DNA of 48,539 bases from Spirobacillus cienkowskii (GTDB lineage: Bacteria; Bdellovibrionota_B; Oligoflexia; Silvanigrellales; Silvanigrellaceae). Every line of letters begins with the position of its first letter. Positions within the stretch are counted from its first letter, which is position 1. The position numbers were made by a program, and so were the translations under genes. This document shows, piece by piece, positions 8,182 through 15,731 of this stretch. The DNA is taken from contig QOVW01000066.1 of the NCBI GenBank assembly GCA_003339605.1, positions 1 through 48,539 of the forward strand. The letters are read 5' to 3'. The notes below the pieces were generated by a model, which did no database searches, had not been told where the DNA came from, and saw only the letters and a list, made by a program, of their open reading frames with translations.

Positions 8182-9189
8182 ATGAAAATTTATTATAGTT
8201 CTCTTCAAAAAAAACATATTATTAAAAAAGAAATATATGGAGGAAAAGCCCATCCGTATAAAGATAAAGTTAGTAGAATTGATTCTATTTTAAAAGCATT
8301 TAAATTAGATAATAAATACGAAATTGTAGTTCCAGAAATTATTCCTTATGAGTCGTTGATTGCAGTGCATGATGACGATTATCTCAATTTTTTAGAATCT
8401 TCGCAAAATTTAAAAAATGATGAAATTATTTGTCCTTACGTATTTCCTTGCGACAGTCGTATTCAAAGACGTGAGCCATTTATTCCTAAAAGAGCTGGGT
8501 ATTACTGTTTTGATGCAGGAACATCTTTAATGCATAATACCTGGAATGCAGCAGTGGCCTCGGCCAGTGCCGCGTATGCAGCTGCCAAGCATACAAAAAA
8601 TACAGGCGAAGCAACCTATGCGCTGTGTCGACCTCCTGGGCATCATGCTTCTAAAAATATGTTTGGTGGTTATTGCTATCTCAATAATGCAGCAATTATT
8701 GCAAAATATTTATCAAAATCTGGCAGTGTGATGATTATAGATTTTGATTACCATCATGGTAATGGAACACAAAGTATTTTTTATGATTCTTCTGAAGTAT
8801 TTTATTTTAGTATTCATGCGCATCCCTTGGTTGAATATCCTTATTTTACAGGATTTGAAGAAGAAATTGGTATTGATGATGGGGTTAATTATAATTTAAA
8901 TGTTCCTTTAATGCCCCTTTCTTCTCCTAATGAATATTTTAAATCATTATTAAATGGTTTAAATAAGGCTTTTACAATAATGGAACCTGATTATTTAATT
9001 TTGTCTGCGGGATTTGATATTGAGTCGGGCGATCCAATAGGTCACTTTAATATAAATTCTTCTGACTTTAATAAATTAGGCAGAGAGTTTTTTAATTTAA
9101 AGAAAAAAACAATTATTTTACAAGAAGGTGGTTATTTGGTAAGTGAACTTGGTAAAAATTTTGAAAGTTTTTTAAGTGGATTTTTTTGA
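8182..9189 (+). CDS. Acetylpolyamine amidohydrolase / class II HDAC-family deacetylase
   Basis: This 335-residue zinc deacetylase of the arginase/HDAC fold has all expected residues: RPPGHHASK (tandem catalytic histidines), IIDFDYHHGNGTQ (zinc-binding Asp and His), LSAGFDIESGDPIG (second zinc Asp) and the catalytic tyrosine in LQEGGYLV. The segment HPLVEYPYFTGFEEEIG resembles the substrate loop of bacterial acetylpolyamine amidohydrolases more than AcuC. The length (about 340 expected) also fits that group, so N-acetylated polyamines are the likely substrates, though other acyl-amines are possible. It is transcribed alone from a good promoter, and its 3' end converges on the sensor kinase gene. 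Confidence 0.85.
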   Translation: MKIYYSSLQKKHIIKKEIYGGKAHPYKDKVSRIDSILKAFKLDNKYEIVVPEIIPYESLIAVHDDDYLNFLESSQNLKNDEIICPYVFPCDSRIQRREPFIPKRAGYYCFDAGTSLMHNTWNAAVASASAAYAAAKHTKNTGEATYALCRPPGHHASKNMFGGYCYLNNAAIIAKYLSKSGSVMIIDFDYHHGNGTQSIFYDSSEVFYFSIHAHPLVEYPYFTGFEEEIGIDDGVNYNLNVPLMPLSSPNEYFKSLLNGLNKAFTIMEPDYLILSAGFDIESGDPIGHFNINSSDFNKLGREFFNLKKKTIILQEGGYLVSELGKNFESFLSGFF

Positions 9190-9208
9190 TAATAAATAAT
9201 TGAAATTG

Positions 9209-10414
9209 TTAATTTCTATTATTTAGTGTGTCGAAATCATTTTTTATTTGATGCAGCTCACTACTATGCAATGGTAAAGAATATTGATTGATATCTATAC
9301 AAAAATCTAAATCAGTTGCTGGTATTGTAAACTTAAATTCAACCTTTCCTTTGGGGTTTTTTTCATTTTTTTCTGATATACACCAAATTGTTCCACCGTG
9401 TTCTTGAATGACTTTTTCTGCAATCGCTAAACCAAGCCCAGTGCCATTTTGCTTAAGTGTATAAAAGGTTTTAAACAAGTTTTGAATATTATTTTTTTCT
9501 ATATAAGAATTATTATTGCCAATACAAAATTCAACAAAAACTTTGTTTTTTTCTATAACATCTTTTGTATGAATCCAAATTTTACCTTGGTATTTCATCG
9601 CTTGTAGTGCATTTTCTAAAATATTGGCAAACACCCGTTCCATTTTATGTGGGTTAATAAAGATTTTGCGGTCGTGATTAAATTGATATTCCATTTCTAC
9701 AAATGCTCTACTATTTAGTAAAAATGTGTCTTTAATGATATTTTCTAAAAATGGAATAATTTCAATTGAATTTTGATGCAGCTCTTCTGAATTAGAACCA
9801 ATTTCCATGATATCTGTTATAAACCCGTTTACTTTTGTAATAGATTTTTCTATGCTTGGCAAAAATGTATCAATTATTTTTTTAAATTCTTCTTGAGTTT
9901 TACATTTTAGCAAAAGATCAACAGTGCATTTAAGCATAGAAAATGGTTTTCGAACATCATGCGCTACCATTTGCGTGGTCATAGCAATGGCCGCATTTTT
10001 TTCGTTTTGTAAGGATTGCTGTTGATATTCGTTTATTCTTTTAATTGAGCTATTGATTATATTATACAAATCAATAATTTCTTGAGAGTGATCGTAAGAT
10101 ATTTCAATTTCTTTTAGTTCTGATGATGATTTAAAATGATTGATTAAGTTAATGATAGGGCTAATACATTGCCTTATTATTTTATTAATTAAAAACATAA
10201 GTATGAGTATTAAAATAGCGACTATTTTTATAAATGTGATGTAAATAAAAATTGAATCGCTTTCTGAAAACCTTTTTTCAATATTGCTATAAAAAATCAA
10301 CGATAAAATAATAGTTAAAGTAACGCACATTGATATGTACGTGTCTTGTATTTTTTTTATTAAAGGGGCGCGGTTTACTTTTTTAATGGTTTTAAAGCTA
10401 AATAGAGCGCGCAT
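9209..10414 (-). CDS. Membrane sensor histidine kinase, orphan
   Basis: This 401-residue kinase has two membrane helices near residues 28-44 and 60-78 with a short extracytoplasmic loop. A linker with coiled-coil character follows, then the H-box MVAHDVRKPFSML with the phosphorylated His at about 152. The N-box is NILENALQAM (264-273) and the G2 box GTGLGLAIAEKV. The G1 box is degenerate: GNNNSYI replaces the usual D-x-G-x-G, although N at the first position is tolerated in many kinases. No response regulator is encoded nearby. It is the last gene of an operon with a D-Ala-D-Ala dipeptidase and a DUF819 permease, 21 bases after the dipeptidase gene, which suggests a cell-wall-related signal. 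That is an inference. Confidence 0.85.
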   Translation of the reverse strand: MRALFSFKTIKKVNRAPLIKKIQDTYISMCVTLTIILSLIFYSNIEKRFSESDSIFIYITFIKIVAILILILMFLINKIIRQCISPIINLINHFKSSSELKEIEISYDHSQEIIDLYNIINSSIKRINEYQQQSLQNEKNAAIAMTTQMVAHDVRKPFSMLKCTVDLLLKCKTQEEFKKIIDTFLPSIEKSITKVNGFITDIMEIGSNSEELHQNSIEIIPFLENIIKDTFLLNSRAFVEMEYQFNHDRKIFINPHKMERVFANILENALQAMKYQGKIWIHTKDVIEKNKVFVEFCIGNNNSYIEKNNIQNLFKTFYTLKQNGTGLGLAIAEKVIQEHGGTIWCISEKNEKNPKGKVEFKFTIPATDLDFCIDINQYSLPLHSSELHQIKNDFDTLNNRN

Positions 10415-10435
10415 AACATGTTCTCTTTATTTTTG

Positions 10436-11155
10436 TTACTCCCCTTCCATTGAAGGGTACTGCCAGTTTGTGTTATGAATTTCGGCCCACATGCTATCAC
10501 CGAGGTCGAAATGCCACCACTCATAGGAATAGTTGGTAAAGCCCGCGTTTTTCATAATGTTGAACAATATGCGTCTATTGGTTTTAATTTTTTCCCATCT
10601 ATTTTTATTGATGTTAAATTTTTCGTTGTATTCTTGTTCAAAAAAAATGGTGTGTGAAACTTCTGAGACCTCATCAAAATCTGTGCCCATATCGAGTAAT
10701 GTGTTGTTGTAGGTTAAGGTTAAATCAATGGCTCCGCCGCTATTATGCGGTGGTACTTTATTATCTGTGGGGTATGTTACAAAAGATTTGGTAATTTCAA
10801 ATAGCTCACTGTGACTTAAGTTTGTTGCTAATGCTTTTTGTTGTTGATAAATATAATCAAAAAGAGCGTGCTGGGTTTTGAGTGAACGGAACGCATCAAA
10901 AACCAAAAAGCCAAACTGTTGTGGCAACTGCTCTAGTGCCTCAATGAGTTTTAGGTAAACCGAATGCCTTGTCATCATATAATTTTTTGTACCTTTTAAT
11001 TTGAGCTTATAGTATGCATGCTCAAGTTGTATGCTTTCGCTATTTTTGAGCTCAATTGTACTGCTGTATGTTTTAAGCCAATTTATTTGTTGAATAGTTG
11101 GTTTTAAATAATTAAAATTTATACCCTTTTGACTTTGCTCCAACTGAGGAAACAT
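10436..11155 (-). CDS. VanX/DdpX-type D-alanyl-D-alanine dipeptidase
   Basis: This 239-residue zinc dipeptidase belongs to peptidase family M15D. The catalytic arginine is in FDAFRSLKTQ (R90). The zinc motif S/P-x-H-x-x-G-x-A-x-D appears as PPHNSGGAIDLTL (H137, D144), and the second motif E-x-x-H as YEWWHFDLG (E212, H215). Conserved MGTDFDEV lies between them. It has no obvious signal peptide, so it would cleave D-Ala-D-Ala in the cytoplasm. In VanX this confers glycopeptide resistance; in DdpX-type enzymes it recycles murein dipeptide. No vanH or vanA partner is present, so a recycling or scavenging role is more likely. It sits 12 bases after a DUF819 permease gene and 21 before a sensor kinase. 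Confidence 0.9.
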   Translation of the reverse strand: MFPQLEQSQKGINFNYLKPTIQQINWLKTYSSTIELKNSESIQLEHAYYKLKLKGTKNYMMTRHSVYLKLIEALEQLPQQFGFLVFDAFRSLKTQHALFDYIYQQQKALATNLSHSELFEITKSFVTYPTDNKVPPHNSGGAIDLTLTYNNTLLDMGTDFDEVSEVSHTIFFEQEYNEKFNINKNRWEKIKTNRRILFNIMKNAGFTNYSYEWWHFDLGDSMWAEIHNTNWQYPSMEGE

Positions 11156-11167
11156 TTATAATCTCCA

Positions 11168-12259
11168 CTAAATATTTGTAAGAAAATTAAATACAAATGC
11201 ACCCAGAAAGTTAGCTACAGTGTAGCCAAGTACCCCTAAAATAATTGCGGTAGAAAAATACTCTTCCCAATGCTTGGCCTGGGCTACAGCAATTGCCGTA
11301 CCAGGCCCGCCAATTAGAGCTTGAGAGCTAATGATGGTTGCTTTTTTATTAATACTAAACATTTTAGCTGCTAAAAATATAAAAATAGCATGGATAAATA
11401 CGACAATAATTGGCATTAAAATAATGATTTTATCAAGCTCTAATAGGGCATTAAAATTCACTGTAGCGCCAACAGAAAAGAAAAAAAGTGCAAACGCTGT
11501 TGCGCCTAAAACGTATGCTGGTTTGCAATATTTTCTAATTATAGGTATTTGTCCTACAATTATTGCAAGTAAAGTGATCCAAATAATAGAGTGAAAGAAA
11601 CCAATTTTGTTTGCAAGAGCTTTGCCAAATATTATAATAAAAGTTGCCATAAATAAACAGGCAGAAATATTTACTAAGCTTATATCTGCATTCTCATATT
11701 CTTGAATTGTATTGTCTTCAGTTTTTTTTATTGCATTGATGTTTTTGCCGAGCCATACAGAAACAAGGACCCAAAGGCTTGTAATAATATTATCTACTGT
11801 AAATGCAGCGGTGAAATAGGTTTCTGGAATATTATACATTTTCTGCATTGCAGCAGCGTTATCTAGACCACCAATGTAAGTAGCTGTAAATAAAGCAGCA
11901 AGTTTATAAGCTACATCACCCAGTGCAAAGTGCGCTATATACCCAGCAATCACCCCGCCAATGAGGCTTCCAACAAGCCCAAATAGAAATACAATTAATA
12001 TTTTATAATTAATTTTTAAAATATTTTTAATATTAAAGTTTAAAATCATAAGGGTAATACCAATTAGTACTGCATAGCCCTGAAAAAAATCGTACACTTC
12101 AGATTGTGATGGGATAATTTTAATTTGGCTGAGTAACATGGCAACTAAAATTACCAAGCAAACACTGCTAACATGGGTAACCCAGGTGAGTTTTTTTTCA
12201 ATTTCAAAACATAAAAATAAAGTACCAAATATCACTAACAATAAAATTTGATTATCCAT
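11168..12259 (-). CDS. DUF819 family integral membrane protein (putative permease)
   Basis: This 363-residue protein is almost wholly hydrophobic, with about ten predicted membrane helices, and matches the DUF819 (YjcL-like) family. Recognisable family segments are TATYIGGLDNAAAMQ, FTVDNIITSLWVLVSVW and the C-terminal ALIGGPGTAIAVAQAKHW, which resemble the repeated Gly-rich substrate loops of secondary transporters. The function of DUF819 is not established. It opens an operon with a D-Ala-D-Ala dipeptidase 12 bases downstream, so transport of a murein-derived dipeptide or D-alanine is a reasonable guess. The upstream region contains a strong inverted repeat at 12382-12410. Confidence 0.8.
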   Translation of the reverse strand: MDNQILLLVIFGTLFLCFEIEKKLTWVTHVSSVCLVILVAMLLSQIKIIPSQSEVYDFFQGYAVLIGITLMILNFNIKNILKINYKILIVFLFGLVGSLIGGVIAGYIAHFALGDVAYKLAALFTATYIGGLDNAAAMQKMYNIPETYFTAAFTVDNIITSLWVLVSVWLGKNINAIKKTEDNTIQEYENADISLVNISACLFMATFIIIFGKALANKIGFFHSIIWITLLAIIVGQIPIIRKYCKPAYVLGATAFALFFFSVGATVNFNALLELDKIIILMPIIVVFIHAIFIFLAAKMFSINKKATIISSQALIGGPGTAIAVAQAKHWEEYFSTAIILGVLGYTVANFLGAFVFNFLTNI

Positions 12260-12571
12260 TACATTCCTAACATTAAAATCAGAACAAAAAATTGTTAAAA
12301 AATAAGAAATTTCATTATTTACTTAATTTTTTAAAGAAATTTTGTCAATGATTGTAATTTATTGTGATTGTATTTAATATAAATTGGTAATCAACAAAAG
12401 ATTACCAATTAAAAATATATAATATAAATTTTATTTAATTTTTTAATTAAAAATAATAAATAATGTTTTTTATTAAAATTATTATTTTTTTATTCAATTT
12501 TTTTAATAAAAAATACAGAGAAAATTAATTTTCTCTGTAGAGTATTGTGATTAATTTTAAAACACTAAGTG
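12260..12571. other. AT-rich intergenic region between ssb and the DUF819 operon
   Basis: This 312-base stretch is extremely AT-rich and holds no plausible gene. It contains an 11-base perfect inverted repeat (AATTGGTAATC at 12382-12392 and GATTACCAATT at 12400-12410, seven-base loop) upstream of the DUF819 operon, and the ssb terminator at 12514-12539. The promoter of the DUF819 operon should be here, but so many AT-rich hexamers fit that I will not pick one. Confidence 0.6.
12514..12539 (-). terminator. Rho-independent terminator of ssb
   Basis: A perfect 26-base palindrome (arms TACAGAGAAAATT and AATTTTCTCTGTA) lies 33 bases beyond the ssb stop. On the minus strand it is followed by a T-rich run (TTTTTTATT). 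This is the expected form of an intrinsic terminator for the ssb transcript. Confidence 0.75.
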
Positions 12572-13060
12572 TTAAAATGGAATGTCATCGTCCATGGGGC
12601 GTGACGTATTGTTAAATGTAGGGCTTGCAGAAGTTCGTACCGGAGAATCATAGCCACCTGGTCCAGTGTAATATGGGGCATCATTATCATGAATTGCAGG
12701 AATCTCTGAGTTATCACGCTGTGCGCCTGGATTCATGCTTTCTAAAAATTGCATTGAATTTCCTACAATTTCAGTAATGTATCGTTTTTGCCCCTGTTGA
12801 TCTTGCCAGGAGCGTGTTTGCAATTTGCCTTCGATATAAACCAATCTGCCTTTTTTTAGATATTTATGAGCCAGTTCTGCTTGTCTGCCCCATAATACAA
12901 CACGATGCCATTCGGTTTTTTCTTCTTTGTTGCCATCTTTAACCCATGTTTCACTTGTAGCGATACTTAGGCTGCAGACTTGTTGGCCGCTTGGGGTGCT
13001 ACGAAGTTCAGGCTCCTGCCCTAACCTACCGACAAGGATAACTTTATTAATTCCTGACAT
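12572..13060 (-). CDS. ssb: Single-stranded DNA-binding protein
   Basis: SSB coats single-stranded DNA in replication, repair and recombination. I take the start at 13060 ([20 protein letters not shown]), which has AAGGAG at the right distance; the longer frame to 13123 lacks family similarity. From there the protein is 162 residues. The OB fold covers about residues 1-110, with [21 protein letters not shown] and [17 protein letters not shown] Gly/Pro-rich linker leads to the conserved acidic tip MDDDIPF, which recruits partner proteins. It is transcribed divergently from lpxC and ends at a palindromic terminator. Confidence 0.97.
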   Translation of the reverse strand: MSGINKVILVGRLGQEPELRSTPSGQQVCSLSIATSETWVKDGNKEEKTEWHRVVLWGRQAELAHKYLKKGRLVYIEGKLQTRSWQDQQGQKRYITEIVGNSMQFLESMNPGAQRDNSEIPAIHDNDAPYYTGPGGYDSPVRTSASPTFNNTSRPMDDDIPF

Positions 13061-13132
13061 AAAAAACTCCTTAAAGTGATATGAAAAGATACAAGAGAAC
13101 AGGGGTGAAACAGCGTTGTTCACTTCATCAGA

Positions 13133-13159
13133 ACTATAGCGGCTATTCTATAGCGTCAA
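13133..13159 (-). promoter_or_regulatory. Probable ssb promoter
   Basis: On the minus strand TTGACG (13159-13154) is followed after 15 bases by TATAGT (13138-13133). The -10 box matches five of six bases. The spacing is two bases short of ideal. It lies about 75 bases upstream of the chosen ssb start. Confidence 0.4.
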
Positions 13160-13190
13160 TCATGTTTTGTTATTCCTAATTTTTTTACCT

Positions 13191-13215
13191 AACTTGATCA
13201 GTTTGTGATCAAGTT
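13191..13215. promoter_or_regulatory. Inverted repeat, candidate operator between ssb and lpxC
   Basis: AACTTGATCA (13191-13200) and TGATCAAGTT (13206-13215) form a perfect 10-base inverted repeat around a five-base centre. Neither strand has a U-run after it, so it is not a terminator. Its position between two divergent genes suits a regulator-binding site. It does not match LexA (CTGT-N8-ACAG) or FNR (TTGAT-N4-ATCAA) spacing. Confidence 0.4.
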
Positions 13216-13467
13216 AAAAGTAAAAATATGTCAAAAAATAACCATTTAATTTTATAGCATATTTATAGATTTTACTAGACTTGGTTTAATAGTTGCCGAT
13301 AAATCTTTAAGCTTTTTGTGTCTTATGTTATAAGAAAGGTATGCTTGCGATAGCAATTGTATAGTGATACCGATTAATAAAAGGCTAGCTGCTCCAATTC
13401 TTGTCGCAGCGTACTTTTGATGACGGTATTAAAAAAAACTTGTTAAAATAAGTGGTACGAGGAGAGT

Positions 13468-14433
13468 ATGTATAATTTCCAAAGAACGTTAAAATGCTCC
13501 GTTTCATTTACTGGCGTAGGCGTTCATTCTGGAAATATGATTACAGTCGAAATTCGTCCTGCCGCAGCAAATACAGGAATTCTATTTCAGCGTACAGATT
13601 TGCCCAACAAACCTTACATTAAAGCAGATCCCTTTGCTGTATTTGATACAAGTCTTGCTACACGAGTTGGAAATTTAAATGCACATGTTTCTACCATTGA
13701 GCATTTGATGGCCGCATTTTTTGGTTTTGGTATTGATAATGCAATTGTGGCGTTAAACAACAGTGAAATGCCAATTCTTGATGGATCTTCAGCACCTTTT
13801 TTGGTGCTGTTAAATGAAGCTGGTATTGAAGAACTGAAAGAACCTAAAAAGGTTCTCATCGTTGAAAAAACAATAGAGGTTGTTGACTCCAATAATCCTT
13901 TAAGATTTATTCGCATAGAACCATCGAAGCAACCGCTAATATCTTACTCTATTGATTACAATAATATTGAAAGCATTGGGCAGCAGTCTGTAACATTAGA
14001 TTATACTGCAACAGCGTTTTGCAAGCTATTCTCTTTTGCAAGAACTTTTGGATTAAAAGAAGAAATTGACTACTTATATTCTCGAGGTTTGGCAAAAGGT
14101 GGTTCATTGCAAAATGCAATTGTTGTATCGCGTACTGAAGGTATTTTAAATTCTCAAGGACTGCGTCACGAAAAAGAATTTGTAAAACATAAAGCTCTTG
14201 ACTGTATTGGCGATCTCCATTTAATTGGTATGCCTATTTTGGGGCATGTTATAGCTCATAAAGCAGGACATGATCTTCATAATAAGTTGGCGCGTGCACT
14301 CATCGAAAATGTTGCTGCAAGAAAAATTTTCGTGCCATCTGTTAAAGATGCAAATCGTTTGCAATCGGTGTTATCATTTCCAAAATCACTTGGAGAGATA
14401 CAAGTCAAATTAAATGGACTAGCAATCGGTTAA
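13468..14433 (+). CDS. lpxC: UDP-3-O-acyl-N-acetylglucosamine deacetylase
   Basis: LpxC is the zinc enzyme for the first committed step of lipid A synthesis, removing the acetyl group from UDP-3-O-acyl-GlcNAc. The 321-residue protein begins YNFQRTLKCSVSFTGVGVHSG, carries the zinc-ligand region STIEHLMAAFFGFGIDNA (about 75-92), the SxPxLDGSS-like MPILDGSSAPF, and in the second domain KHKALDCIGDLHLIG with the zinc ligands and the catalytic His in HKAGHDLHNKLARAL. The length is slightly above the usual 305. It stands outside any visible lipid A cluster, divergent from ssb, with GGAGAG just ahead of the ATG. Confidence 0.97.
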   Translation: MYNFQRTLKCSVSFTGVGVHSGNMITVEIRPAAANTGILFQRTDLPNKPYIKADPFAVFDTSLATRVGNLNAHVSTIEHLMAAFFGFGIDNAIVALNNSEMPILDGSSAPFLVLLNEAGIEELKEPKKVLIVEKTIEVVDSNNPLRFIRIEPSKQPLISYSIDYNNIESIGQQSVTLDYTATAFCKLFSFARTFGLKEEIDYLYSRGLAKGGSLQNAIVVSRTEGILNSQGLRHEKEFVKHKALDCIGDLHLIGMPILGHVIAHKAGHDLHNKLARALIENVAARKIFVPSVKDANRLQSVLSFPKSLGEIQVKLNGLAIG

Positions 14434-14505
14434 GCTGCGTGTTAAAAAGTTTCTAATGTTTATCCACTCTATTTTACCTTAAAAATAAATATTGCGCTTA
14501 AGTTG

Positions 14506-14533
14506 TTGACTCTCTACCAATCGAGATTAAATT
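14506..14533 (+). promoter_or_regulatory. Possible dnaJ promoter
   Basis: TTGACT (14506-14511), a 16-base spacer and TAAATT (14528-14533) lie 75-100 bases upstream of dnaJ. The -35 box is good and the -10 box is moderate. No heat-shock (sigma32-like) promoter stands out, though I could miss one in this lineage. Confidence 0.35.
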
Positions 14534-14606
14534 CTGGCAGAATCCTTGTTTTCTTGTCGCCCTATAATGATGGTATGTGTGACAGTATCTTCCTGGAGTA
14601 ATTTAG

Positions 14607-15725
14607 ATGACTACAAAACGCAATTATTACGATATATTACAAGTATCAAAAACAGCTTCAGCCGATGAAATAAAAAAAGCTTATCGTAAGCTTGCTGTGC
14701 AATACCATCCCGATCGCAATCCTGGAGATAAAGCCGCTGAAGAAAAATTTAAAGAAGCAGCTGAGGCTTATGAAGTTCTTATTGATTCTGAAAAAAGACA
14801 ACGTTTTGATCAGTTTGGTCATGCAGGAGTGAGTGGAGCTGGCTTTGGTGGACAGGGCTTTGGAAATGTTGATGATGTTTTCGAGCATTTTGGTTCTATT
14901 TTTGAAGATCTTTTTGGTGTCAGAGGGCGCAAAAAAGGTGGAGGAAGCAGAGCGCGCAAGGGAGCCGATTTACGGTATGATTTAAAAGTTTCTTTTAAAG
15001 AGTCTGTATTAGGAACAGAAAAAAAAGTTCAAATTGCAAGAAAAATTTCTTGTCAAAGTTGCGATGGCTCAGGAGCTGCCAAGGGAACATCGCCCGTTAC
15101 GTGTTCGACATGTCATGGACAAGGTCAAGTTGGTATTCAACAAGGTTTCTTTACTTATGCCTCAGCGTGTATTGACTGCAATGGCTCTGGTAAAAAAATT
15201 GAAACCCCATGTTCTGGATGTAAAGGTTCGGGTTATCAAGTTAAATCATCAAATATCAATGTTAAAATTCCTGCAGGTATTGATACCGGCATGCGCTTAA
15301 GAGTGTCTGGCGAAGGTGAGGGAGGTTTTAACGGAGGTTCTGCTGGAGATCTTTACGTATTTATTGAAGTCGAAGCGGATCCTCAGTTTAGGCGCGAAGA
15401 ATTTGACTTAATTTATAATTTAAAAATTGGCGTTGCACAGGCTATTTTAGGGACAGAAGTATTAATTGACTGTTTTGAAGAGCAGCCGCGTAAAATTGAA
15501 GTTCCTGCTGGAATTCAGCCAGGACAGCGTTTGGTTGTTCAGGGTGCTGGCATACCTAAATTAGAAAAATATGGCAGAGGTAAGGGAGATCTTGTTATTG
15601 AAGTGACTGTTGAAATTCCAACTAAAATAAATAAAGAAGCAGAAGAGCATCTCCGTGCATTTGCACAAAAAGTTGGGCAACATGTAAAAAATAACAACGG
15701 TTTTTTTGATAAAATATTTGGATAA
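14607..15725 (+). CDS. dnaJ: Chaperone protein DnaJ
   Basis: DnaJ is the J-domain co-chaperone that stimulates DnaK ATPase activity and presents unfolded proteins. At 372 residues it is a full type I DnaJ. The J domain (1-70) has HPD at about 36-38 in YHPDRNPGDKAAEEKF. A Gly/Phe-rich linker contains GAGFGGQGFGNVDDVFEHF. Four CxxCxGxG zinc repeats (CQSCDGSG, CSTCHGQG, CIDCNGSG, CSGCKGSG) occupy about residues 148-210, followed by the substrate-binding C-terminal domains. There is no dnaK or grpE next to it. The next gene, cysS, begins six bases later, so the two are co-transcribed. Confidence 0.97.
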   Translation: MTTKRNYYDILQVSKTASADEIKKAYRKLAVQYHPDRNPGDKAAEEKFKEAAEAYEVLIDSEKRQRFDQFGHAGVSGAGFGGQGFGNVDDVFEHFGSIFEDLFGVRGRKKGGGSRARKGADLRYDLKVSFKESVLGTEKKVQIARKISCQSCDGSGAAKGTSPVTCSTCHGQGQVGIQQGFFTYASACIDCNGSGKKIETPCSGCKGSGYQVKSSNINVKIPAGIDTGMRLRVSGEGEGGFNGGSAGDLYVFIEVEADPQFRREEFDLIYNLKIGVAQAILGTEVLIDCFEEQPRKIEVPAGIQPGQRLVVQGAGIPKLEKYGRGKGDLVIEVTVEIPTKINKEAEEHLRAFAQKVGQHVKNNNGFFDKIFG

Positions 15726-15731
15726 AAATTT

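Larger units (their letters stand above)
13061..13467. other. Divergent ssb/lpxC intergenic region
   Basis: This 407-base region holds no convincing gene. It contains a probable ssb promoter (13133-13159, minus), a perfect 10-base inverted repeat at 13191-13215, and an 8-base direct repeat CTATAGCG at 13134-13141 and 13148-13155. The lpxC ribosome binding site (GGAGAG) is just before 13468. I could not single out an lpxC promoter. Confidence 0.5.

Noticed and set aside
10436-11155. Glycopeptide resistance (van) cluster
   Set aside because: Only a VanX-type dipeptidase is present; vanH and a D-Ala-D-Lac ligase are missing, so a recycling role is more likely.
13061-13123. N-terminal extension of ssb by 21 residues
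   Set aside because: The extension is unlike SSB proteins, and the internal ATG at 13060 has a perfect AAGGAG.
13191-13215. LexA or FNR box between ssb and lpxC
   Set aside because: The palindrome lacks the CTGT-N8-ACAG pattern and has nine bases between TTGAT and ATCAA instead of four.
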